Positions 52,643 through 59,671 of a DNA stretch of 64,000 bases are shown here, piece after piece; position 1 is the first letter of the stretch; the number at the start of each line of letters is the position of its first letter. The notes below the pieces were generated by a model. The model was not told where the DNA came from, did not search any database, and saw only the letters and a list, made by a program, of their open reading frames with translations. A program made the translations under genes and the position numbers. This DNA is from Bin52 sp965213935. GTDB taxonomy: Bacteria > Pseudomonadota > Alphaproteobacteria > Thalassobaculales > Thalassobaculaceae. The stretch spans positions 2,790,001-2,854,000 of the forward strand of contig CBDCAO010000012.1 in assembly GCA_965213935.1 (NCBI GenBank). Direction: 5' to 3'.

Positions 52643-53830
52643 TCAGTCGTCCGGGGCGAGTTGCGACTCCACGAGTTTCACCCAGTAGCTCGCGCCGAGC
52701 GGCAGGATCTCGTCGTTGAAGTCGTAGTTCGGATTGTGGACCTCGCATCCCCACCGGTCGTGTTCACCCTGGCCGATGTTGATGAACGCACCGGGTACCT
52801 GGTTCATCATGAACGAAAAGTCCTCAGATGCCGAGATCAGGTCTCCGGCCCGGTTGACCCGATCGTCGCCGACGATGGACGCTGCGGTGTCACAGGCGGC
52901 CCGGAACTCGTCCCCGGCATTGACCAGCGGTGCGAACACGATCCGGAAGTCGACCTCCGCCTCCGCACCCATCGCCGCCGCCACCCCCGTGGCCACGCGG
53001 GCCAGGTTGTCACGGATCAGCTCCATGGTCGGGGTCGAGAAGGTTCGCGCGGTGCCCTTCATGTGGGCCGTGTGCGGGATCACGTTATAGGACTCCGCAC
53101 AGGTGATCGCGGTGATCGAGAGCACGGCGACCTCGCGCGGATCGGCATTGCGCGAAACGATCGTTTGCGCCGCGGTCGCGATGTGAGCCGCAACCATCAC
53201 CGGGTCGATCCCCGACTGTGGCCGCCCGCCATGCGCGCCCTTGCCATGGACTGTGATGTCGAACAGCGCCCCGCCGGCCATCATCGCGCCGGGACGGCTC
53301 GAGAACTTTCCGACCGCAAGACCGGGCCGGTTGTGCATGCCGTACACCGACTCGCAGGGGAACTTCTCGAACAGCCCGTCGGCCAGCATCGCCTGGGCGC
53401 CGCCGATCCCCTCTTCGGCCGGCTGGAAGATGAAGTGCACGCAGCCCTCGAAGTCCCGGGTCCGGGAAAGGTGGCGCGCCGCTCCGAGCAGCATGGTCGT
53501 GTGGCCGTCGTGGCCGCAGGCGTGCATCACGCCGGGCGAGGTCGACCGGTGGGCGAAGCCGTTCGCCTCCGGGATCGGCAGGGCGTCCATGTCGGCGCGC
53601 AGGCCGATCGCCCGGGTCGAGTTGCCGACGCGCAGCGTTCCCACCACCCCGGTCCGCCCGACGCCCGTGGTGACCTCCAGCCCCCATGACCTCAGTTTCT
53701 CGGCCACCAGTGCCGAGGTCCGGTGCTCCTCGAAACCGAGTTCCGGGTGGGCGTGGATGTCGCGGCGCCACGCCGTCATCTCCTCCTGGTCAGCGGCAAG
53801 CGCGGGTATCACTGCACAATCTTCCGGCAT
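52643..53830 (-). CDS. M20 family amidohydrolase, copy B (tandem duplicate)
   Basis: The protein has 395 residues from ATG 53830 (MPEDCAVIPALAADQEEM), same metal ligands and length as copy A. The divergent C-terminus reads NQVPGAFINIGQGEHDRWGC. The divergence at both ends with a perfectly conserved centre points to gene conversion of an older duplication rather than a fresh duplication. Lies 28 bp after the glyoxalase-like gene and 32 bp before copy A, all in one operon. Confidence 0.92.
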   Translation of the reverse strand: MPEDCAVIPALAADQEEMTAWRRDIHAHPELGFEEHRTSALVAEKLRSWGLEVTTGVGRTGVVGTLRVGNSTRAIGLRADMDALPIPEANGFAHRSTSPGVMHACGHDGHTTMLLGAARHLSRTRDFEGCVHFIFQPAEEGIGGAQAMLADGLFEKFPCESVYGMHNRPGLAVGKFSSRPGAMMAGGALFDITVHGKGAHGGRPQSGIDPVMVAAHIATAAQTIVSRNADPREVAVLSITAITCAESYNVIPHTAHMKGTARTFSTPTMELIRDNLARVATGVAAAMGAEAEVDFRIVFAPLVNAGDEFRAACDTAASIVGDDRVNRAGDLISASEDFSFMMNQVPGAFINIGQGEHDRWGCEVHNPNYDFNDEILPLGASYWVKLVESQLAPDD

Positions 53831-53858
53831 TTCTGTCTCTCCGTGTCTCGAAGCGTCG

Positions 53859-54302
53859 CTACCAGCTGCCCGTGTTGCCCATGCTGGCCCACGGCTCTGC
53901 CTGCGGCAAGGCATCACCCTTCTGCAGCAGCTCGATCGAGACACCGTCGGGAGAACGGATGAACGCCATGCGTCCGTCGCGCGGCGGCCGGTTGATCGTT
54001 ACGCCGGAGTCCATGAGCGACTGGCACAACGCGTAGATGTCGTCGACCTCGTAGGCGAGATGACCGAAGTTGCGTCCTCCGGTGTAGACCTCTGGATCCC
54101 AATTGTGGGTCAGCTCGATCGTCGGCGCCCAGCGATCGGACCGTGCCCGCTCCTCGTCCTCGGGCGCGGACAGGAAGATGTTGGTGTAGCGGCCGGCTTC
54201 GCTCTCGGTCCTGCGCACCTCGACCATCCCGAGCTTGCCGCAATAGAACTCCAGTGAGTCCTCGACATTGCTGATACGCACCATGGTGTGCAGGTACTTC
54301 AT
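53859..54302 (-). CDS. Glyoxalase I-like (VOC superfamily) protein
   Basis: A 147-residue VOC/glyoxalase family protein. KYLHTMVRISNVEDSLEFYCGKLGMVEVRR and WAPTIELTHNWDPEVYTGG, NFGHLAYEVDDIYALC and FIRSPDGVSIELLQKGD match lactoylglutathione lyase, including His and Glu metal ligands at the expected places. First gene of the five-gene operon 48374-54302. It may act on methylglyoxal or be a related VOC enzyme tied to the operon's unknown pathway. Confidence 0.88.
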   Translation of the reverse strand: MKYLHTMVRISNVEDSLEFYCGKLGMVEVRRTESEAGRYTNIFLSAPEDEERARSDRWAPTIELTHNWDPEVYTGGRNFGHLAYEVDDIYALCQSLMDSGVTINRPPRDGRMAFIRSPDGVSIELLQKGDALPQAEPWASMGNTGSW

Positions 54303-54466
54303 GACGCCCTCCTCCTGGCAGCGGTCCGTCGGGTTTGGCGCAGTCTACAGTCTCCCCGGAATTTGCATAGGGTCCGGCCGGCAGGTCCCGGCGGACACGC
54401 GAGACAGCAGGCGGGAGCGCGGGTAGACTGTGCCTGTTGGCTTCAGGATGCGAGGGAGTGGAGATC

Positions 54467-55114
54467 ATGGCCCGGGGACTGCTGCTGGCGGCCTTTGACT
54501 TTTCCGGCGCCGATGCCGGGGAGTTTCACGACTGGTACGATCTCGAGCACTTGCCCGAACGCGCCGCGATCGCCGGGTTTGACAGTAGCGAGCGCTGGAT
54601 CAGCGTGGAGAACCCGCAACAGGCCGTCGCGACCTATGATCTCGCGTCGATCGGGGCGCTGCGCAGCCCGGACTACCGGGCGGTCTCACACGAGAACGTG
54701 AGCCCGTGGACGACGCGGCTGGCGGCGCGGTCCACGCTCCTGATCAGGTTCGAGGGCATCCAGACCCTGCCCGGCGACGCGGAAACACCGGAGGGCGCCG
54801 GTGCGCTGCTGGTGAACGCGATCAACATCGCGGCCGAACACAGTCATGACTTCCATGCCTGGTACGATACCGAGCACATTCCGGCACTCGCATCCGTGCC
54901 CGGGACCCTTGCGGCCAGACGGTATCTTTCGGCCGAGACCGGCGGCAGCCACCGCCACGTGGCGCTCTATCATCTCGCGTCGGCCGACGTGGCCTCGTCC
55001 GATGCGTGGAAGCGTGCGGTCGACACGCCGTGGAGTGCGCGCGTGCGCGGGTGTTTCCGTGACCGGCTGCGCCTGCTTGCCACCCGGTACCACAGAACCC
55101 GCCCGGCGAACTGA
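54467..55114 (+). CDS. Two-domain dimeric alpha/beta-barrel (EthD-like) protein
   Basis: The protein has 215 residues from ATG 54467 preceded by GGGAGTGGAG. Two internal repeats each contain F-H-x-W-Y-D-x-E-H-[IL]-P: EFHDWYDLEHLPERAAIAGF (about 20-40) and DFHAWYDTEHIPALASVPG (about 136-155). These look like the core of EthD/dimeric barrel proteins. No catalytic function is known for this type. It is divergent from the M20 operon and probably co-transcribed with the following two genes. Confidence 0.65.
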   Translation: MARGLLLAAFDFSGADAGEFHDWYDLEHLPERAAIAGFDSSERWISVENPQQAVATYDLASIGALRSPDYRAVSHENVSPWTTRLAARSTLLIRFEGIQTLPGDAETPEGAGALLVNAINIAAEHSHDFHAWYDTEHIPALASVPGTLAARRYLSAETGGSHRHVALYHLASADVASSDAWKRAVDTPWSARVRGCFRDRLRLLATRYHRTRPAN

Positions 55115-55251
55115 CGCCGGCCGGCGGCGACCTGCCGCGTTTGCGACCACGCGCGCCGCGGATCCGGTGGATGGGGCATCCTGCGTGCTCGAGTCCTTGC
55201 GTTCCGCGTCCGGACAGCGTGAAATGCGCCGGGCTTGATGGACGGAACACA

Positions 55252-55536
55252 ATGACCGATCAGGACAGGAACAGGCCGCCGCAACTGCGCTGGATCGAGA
55301 CTCCGCAGGGTCGGGGAATTGTCAACGGTGTCACCCTGGTGATCCTGCTGGCGATCACGCAGCATTTCGGGCTGATCGAGCCGGGACCTCCGGTCACGCT
55401 CGACAACATCATGATCTATTCGGTCTACGGGCTTGCGGTCGGCGTGATCATGTACGTATGGACCGGCTATCGCCTGCGGCGCAGGACGCGCCAGGACGGC
55501 CATAACGGCGCCTCACGTGGGGAGAACGACAAGTGA
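55252..55536 (+). CDS. Small two-helix membrane protein
   Basis: The protein has 94 residues from ATG 55252 (MTDQDRNRPPQLRWIETPQG). Two membrane helices are predicted: about 24-40 (IVNGVTLVILLAITQHF) and about 52-72 (NIMIYSVYGLAVGVIMYVWTGY), with a basic charged tail. It overlaps the phytanoyl-CoA-dioxygenase-like gene start (GTGA at 55533-55536). Function unknown. Confidence 0.7.
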   Translation: MTDQDRNRPPQLRWIETPQGRGIVNGVTLVILLAITQHFGLIEPGPPVTLDNIMIYSVYGLAVGVIMYVWTGYRLRRRTRQDGHNGASRGENDK

Positions 55537-56453
55537 TCGATGAACGGGACGTCGCATTTTACAACGAAAACGGGTACCTGGTCGTCGATGCGATCTACAG
55601 CGATGACGAGGTGGCCGCCATGCGTGCCGTGGTTGCCGATCTGGTCGGGAAGGCCGCGGGCATCAGCGATCACGATTCGGTCTTCGACCTCGAGCCGTCA
55701 CACACGGCAGCGCGCCCGCGGGTCCGGCGGATCAAGGAACCCTACCTGGTGCATCCGCTGTTCCGCCAGATGGCGGAGCATCCGAAGCTGATCGCGGTGA
55801 TGAAGAAGTTGATCGGTCCGAATCTGCGACTGCATGGCGGCAAGATCAACATCAAGGCGGCCGAGTACGGATCCCCGGTAGAGTGGCACCAGGACTGGGC
55901 GTTCTATCCGCACACCAACGACGACGTGCTGGCTGTCGGCGTCATGCTCGACGACATGACCGAGGAGAACGGCCCGTTGCTGATCGTTCCGGGCTCGCAC
56001 AGGGGGCCGACCTACGATCACCATGTCGACGGCGTGTTCGCTGGCGCCATGGATCCGGTCAGGGACCCGATCGACATCGCCTCCGCCGCCCGCGTGATCG
56101 GCAAGGCCGGCGCCTGCAGCTTCCACCATGTGCGCGCGGTGCACGGATCCGAGCAGAACCGCTCGGGACGAGACCGCATGCTCCTGCTCTACCAGGTGGC
56201 GGCAGCGGATGCCTGGGACATGCGGCGCTTCAACGAGGAATGGGAGACCTGCGAGGCGCGGATGATCGCCGGACAGTCCACTCTCGAGCCGCGCATGGTG
56301 CCGTGTCCTGTTCGCCTTCCCTACCCTCCGGCACGACACGAGGGGTCGATCTACGAGAACCAGCGCGCACTTGCGAGCCGCGCTTTCGATTTCGATCCCG
56401 ACCCGGACCTGGCGCCACGGGCAAAAGAGCGGGTGCTCGAGGACGCGGACTGA
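55533..56453 (+). CDS. Phytanoyl-CoA dioxygenase (PhyH) family protein
   Basis: The protein has 306 residues, an Fe(II)/2-oxoglutarate dioxygenase-like cupin. The metal facial triad is visible as HQDWAFYPHTNDD (His and Asp about 112-115) and the distal His in HHVRAVHGSEQNRS with an Arg for 2-oxoglutarate (SGRDRMLLLY). Start: GTG at 55533 overlapping the preceding stop. Members hydroxylate a wide range of substrates, and the substrate here is unknown. Last gene of the 54467-56453 operon. Confidence 0.88.
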   Translation: MIDERDVAFYNENGYLVVDAIYSDDEVAAMRAVVADLVGKAAGISDHDSVFDLEPSHTAARPRVRRIKEPYLVHPLFRQMAEHPKLIAVMKKLIGPNLRLHGGKINIKAAEYGSPVEWHQDWAFYPHTNDDVLAVGVMLDDMTEENGPLLIVPGSHRGPTYDHHVDGVFAGAMDPVRDPIDIASAARVIGKAGACSFHHVRAVHGSEQNRSGRDRMLLLYQVAAADAWDMRRFNEEWETCEARMIAGQSTLEPRMVPCPVRLPYPPARHEGSIYENQRALASRAFDFDPDPDLAPRAKERVLEDAD

Positions 56454-56835
56454 ACCGACATCCCACGCCGTGCGGCCTTCGGGCGTGCGCAGTTTATCTG
56501 GTGGAATGTACCGGGCGGAGTGTGAGTATCGAGCGCCGAAGGACGTTCCACCGGTGCTTTCTGGCCGCACATGCGCTCAGGGCAATGAAGGCCGTCGCGT
56601 GCAAGCGGCTGAAACCGCGGGCACGGTACAGATCCTCGTACAGGCTCCGCTTCAGGAATTCGTCGCGCGGGGTCGCGCCAGGGACTGCCACCATCCGGAG
56701 GCAGTGTCAGAGAAACCAACCCTGCGCCGGTTTGGCCGGGCGGTCGATGGCCATGTCGGACGCAGCTCCTGATGGTGGTCGACAGAATGGAGTTGCGGTG
56801 AGTCCGCAAGTGCTCCGCACGAAGCGGAGACGCCA
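56454..56835. other. Intergenic stretch at the left edge of the second island
   Basis: About 380 bp. No convincing ORF, RNA gene or repeat. Possibly part of a degenerate element end preceding the IS1595-like remnant, but no inverted repeat was found. Confidence 0.35.
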
Positions 56836-57318
56836 GTGGTCGTTGACGCGAACGCCGCACTGCCCGACCTGGTCACCGATGAGGACCGATGCCGCCGGGA
56901 ATGCGCGGACTGCGGGCGCCAGACCTCGGTGACCGCGGGCACCGTGATGCACCGCACCCGTCTTCCGCTGAAGACCCGGTTCCTCACCGCTCACATCGTG
57001 GCCACGCATTCCAGCGGGATCCCGGCGCTCCAGCTGCAGGCACAGCTGGGCATCGGAAGCGACAAGTCGGCCTGGCTGCTTCTCCAGAAGCTGCGTCGGG
57101 CGATGGTCGATCCGGATCGGAATGTCCTTCAGGAGAGTGTGGAGGTCGACGAGGCGTCGATGCCATTCCGTGAGGGACGTGGAGCGCAAGGCCGGTCGAA
57201 AAAGGGCCGCAGCGCGGAGGGAAAGACGCTCCTGGCCGGCGCCGTCGAACTTTCCGGGGATGGAAAGTCCCGCCGCATCCGGTTGAGTGGAGTCGAGGGG
57301 AGGCGCGTCCTGCCGTAG
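56836..57318 (+). pseudogene. IS1595/ISXO2-family transposase remnant
   Basis: The frame reads ADCGRQTSVTAGTVMHRTRL and then HIVATHSSGIPALQLQAQLG, SAWLLLQKLRRAMVDP and ESVEVDEAS. These are IS1595-family zinc-ribbon and N-terminal features leading into the catalytic VEVDE motif. The first CxxC of the zinc ribbon is visible only in another frame just upstream (HCPTW near 56855), so there is a frameshift. The frame stops at 57318 long before the remaining catalytic residues. It is dead, cut off next to the KAP-like remnant. IS1595 elements make 8-bp target duplications. Confidence 0.7.
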
Positions 57319-57353
57319 GCGCGAGGGAGTAGCCGCCAGCGCCCTTTGACGAT

Positions 57354-57361
57354 CCCTTTTT
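57354..57361 (+). repeat. 8-bp flanking repeat, left of TnpB element copy 2
   Basis: CCCTTTTT, against CTCTTTTT at 58746-58753 on the other side: 7 of 8 match, presumably a duplication with one later mutation. Confidence 0.65.
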
Positions 57362-58745
57362 GGGGCTTACAAAGAAAACTTGACAGCGTCATGCCGCCAT
57401 CCTTCTTCGTGTATTCACGGTTCCACGGCCCGGCACCCCGGCAGCCTCCCCGTGCGGCAGCGCCAGTCCCCGACGCCGTATGGTGCGGGCAGCATTCGCG
57501 TCCGCATGATCGGCGTGGCCGCAAGCCACGCAGTGAAACCGGTCCCGTGTCCTGCGCGATCGGGCATCGACGTGCCCGCACGCTGCACAGGTCTGGCTGG
57601 TGTGGCGGGGATCGACCGCGATCACGCGCCCCGCCTTGTACTCCAGCATCGCGCGCAGGGCGGCCCAGCCGGTGTCGAGAACGACCCGGTTGAGCCCGGC
57701 CTTCTGCTTCACCCCGCTGCCCGGCTCGTCAGCCGTGCCCCGGGCGCTTGCCGTCATGGCCTTCACCTTCAGGTCCTCGATCGCGACGGTGTGCGCACCC
57801 TCCGCGATCCTGCGCGAGACCTGGTGGTGCCAGTCGCGCCGGGCCATGGCGATGCGCCGTGCCGTCCTGGCGAGACGCGCCCTTGCTCGCTCCCGCCGGC
57901 GGCTCCCGCGCCTGCCCCTCGCCACCATGCGCTGATAGCGGCGTTTCCGGGCCTCGAGGCGGCGCGTGTCGGGGGCGTGGAACAGCCGGCCGTCGCTCGC
58001 CGCGACCTGGCCGGCGTTCATGTCGATGCCGATCGCGGTCCCGTCATCCTCCGGCTGCGCAACCGCGACAGCATGGCAGATCACGGCATACCAGCGTCCG
58101 GCCTCGCGCTTCAGCACTGCCGAGACCGGACGGGCGTCCGGATACGGGGTGCCGCCGCGCCGGCGCACCGTCATCCAGCCGAAACCGGGAAGGCGCAGCC
58201 TGCCTGCTTCCAGCCTCACCCCGGAGACGATGGAGATGCTGTCGAAGCGACGCCGTCCGCGGAACCGCGGGTAGCCGGGCTTCTGCCCGGCCCTTGCCCG
58301 ACGGAAGAAGCCGCGGAAGGCCTCGTCCACCCGCTTGAGCGTGCCGCGCTGGATGGCGACCGGCACGGCCGCCATCTCCGGCAGCTCCCGGCGGCACACC
58401 GTCAGGGACTTCGCCTGGTCGATGTAGGAGAGCGAGACGCCCGCCAGGCGCCAGGCGTCCGACCGCTCCTGCAGGGCGGCGTTGTACAACTGCCGCTGGC
58501 TCTCCAGCACCCGCTCTAGGTGGCGCCAGTTGTCACGCGTCTGCGGTAGCAGACGGTATGTGACCTGGCGGTGTGCACGCTGTGGTTTCGTCCCGGGTCT
58601 TGTCTCGGACGGCATGCGGTGTCTCCCGAACAGTACGGGAAATATACAGGAAATAACGTGGAACATGCAAGGAAAATGCGCCTGCAGGTCTTCGAGTCAG
58701 GCCCTGCAGGCGGCATGACGCTGTCAAGTCATCCTAATAAGAGCC
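57362..58745 (-). mobile_element. TnpB-carrying insertion element, copy 2 (1384 bp, inverted orientation)
   Basis: Exactly the same length as copy 1 (1384 bp) with the same 37-bp terminal inverted repeats: GGGGCTTACAAAG begins at 57362 and AATAAGAGCC ends at 58745. It is inserted in the KAP-like remnant. Nearly all the sequence matches copy 1; the main difference is a cluster of changes around 57835-57960 (the helical stretch between RuvC parts) plus scattered single-base changes. The intact tnpB and the same termini in both copies indicate recent activity. Confidence 0.85.
57389..58615 (-). CDS. tnpB: TnpB RNA-guided nuclease-like protein, copy 2
   Basis: The protein has 408 residues, same start and stop positions relative to the element as copy 1 (ATG at 58615, stop 27 bp from the end). 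The RuvC residues are intact (IGIDMNAGQ, VAIEDLKVK, HADANAART), as is the zinc ribbon. Where copy 1 reads RRMEARAKRLSRKLARQ, copy 2 reads RRLEARKRRYQRMVARGRRG, with no length change. If active, its guide would begin at the KAP-like flank at 57361 and read leftward. Confidence 0.9.
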   Translation of the reverse strand: MPSETRPGTKPQRAHRQVTYRLLPQTRDNWRHLERVLESQRQLYNAALQERSDAWRLAGVSLSYIDQAKSLTVCRRELPEMAAVPVAIQRGTLKRVDEAFRGFFRRARAGQKPGYPRFRGRRRFDSISIVSGVRLEAGRLRLPGFGWMTVRRRGGTPYPDARPVSAVLKREAGRWYAVICHAVAVAQPEDDGTAIGIDMNAGQVAASDGRLFHAPDTRRLEARKRRYQRMVARGRRGSRRRERARARLARTARRIAMARRDWHHQVSRRIAEGAHTVAIEDLKVKAMTASARGTADEPGSGVKQKAGLNRVVLDTGWAALRAMLEYKAGRVIAVDPRHTSQTCAACGHVDARSRRTRDRFHCVACGHADHADANAARTIRRRGLALPHGEAAGVPGRGTVNTRRRMAA

Positions 58746-58753
58746 CTCTTTTT
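58746..58753 (+). repeat. 8-bp flanking repeat, right of TnpB element copy 2
   Basis: CTCTTTTT. See the left repeat at 57354-57361 (one mismatch). Confidence 0.65.
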
Positions 58754-59109
58754 CGTGGAATGGCTGACATTGCCGCCGGCGCTCGCGGACACCGATCTCC
58801 GAGGCGCGCTGTATGTGAGCAGGGAGAATGTGCCGCTGATTACGCCGGAGGATCGGTTGTTGTCAGAGGCGGCAGAGCTTCTTGCAGCGCTCCTCGGGCA
58901 TCCTGAGATGGCAGCGAGTCTGAAGGAACGATTGGCCGCCGTGCCTCGCGTCAAGATGACTGTGATCATGGACCGTCTGCCAGATAGGGCACGACAGGGG
59001 CAAGAACGGGACGTTCCTGCGGTGCTCGAAGCATGCCTTGTTGGTCGGTGAAGCTGATCCTCCACAAGGTGTCCGGTTGGCCGCATTCCTCGGTGAGCGT
59101 CCAGCCACG

Positions 59110-59117
59110 CAAATCAA
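59110..59117 (+). repeat. 8-bp target-site duplication, left of the miniature element
   Basis: CAAATCAA, repeated exactly at 59443-59450. It resembles the CAAATCTT target of TnpB copy 1. Confidence 0.85.
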
Positions 59118-59442
59118 GGGACAAAGATAGCTTGACGGCTCATGCCGTCTGCAGGGCCTGAACCGAAGCCCTGAAGGCGTTTTCTCCTTGCATGTTCCAT
59201 GTTTTCTCCTGTATTTGTCCCATATTGTTCGGGAAACGCCGCATGCGTCCGCTCGCAGGCGGTGTTTGACTGCGTGGCCTGCGGCCACGCTGACAATGCG
59301 GACGCGAATGCTGCCCGCAACATACGGCGCCGGGGACTGGCGCAGCTGCACGGGGAGGCCGCCGGGTTGCCGGGCTGTGGAACCGTGAATACACGGGGAA
59401 GGATGGCGGCATGAGCCGTCCAGCCATCTTTGTAAGAGTCCC
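59118..59442 (+). mobile_element. 325-bp miniature derivative of the TnpB element family
   Basis: Termini GGGACAAAGATAGC on the left and, as read inward from the right, GGGACTCTTACAAAGATGGC. Both lead into a shared GACGGCTCATGCCG. These resemble the full-length element ends but with a diverged core (GACGGCTCATG instead of GACAGCGTCATG). Between them only the left end and the last roughly 50 codons of tnpB survive (59199-59414 frame: CVACGHADNADANAARNIRR). About 1.06 kb is deleted relative to the 1384-bp copies. Flanked by perfect 8-bp repeats in the KAP-like remnant; removing it restores that frame. A non-autonomous element from a sister subfamily. Confidence 0.8.
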
Positions 59443-59450
59443 CAAATCAA
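59443..59450 (+). repeat. 8-bp target-site duplication, right of the miniature element
   Basis: CAAATCAA, identical to 59110-59117. Confidence 0.85.
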
Positions 59451-59671
59451 GGCGAACATCGTTCCAGTGATCGGTGATCAGGCCTGGGCAAAGGGTGTGT
59501 TCGAAGTCTGGGATAACAAGCAGATCCAAGGTTCCAGGCGTGCCGCCATCGCGTAGCGCTTCTTCATGGCCGGGCGAAACTGCATGTGCACGACTGTGCG
59601 CCCCGCTGCATCGTGCCCACCCGGCCGGCACGCCTGGCCGATCGGTCTTCCCGAGGGTACCCGGAGTTTCG

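Larger units (their letters stand above)
57333..59556 (+). pseudogene. KAP-type P-loop NTPase gene, C-terminal remnant (57333-57361, 58754-59117, 59451-59556)
   Basis: The pieces rejoin in one direction. Before TnpB copy 2: APFDDP. After it: FVEWLTLPPALADTDLRGAL and YVSRENVPLITPEDRLLSEA, ending DVPAVLEACLV. Then GEADPPQGVRLAAFLGERPA and, after the miniature element, ANIVPVIGDQAWAKGVFEVW up to a stop at 59554. From memory this resembles the C-terminal part of KAP-family P-loop NTPases, some of which serve in anti-phage systems. The Walker motifs would lie in the missing N-terminal part. A +1 frameshift sits near 59040-59048. The gene is dead. Confidence 0.5.
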
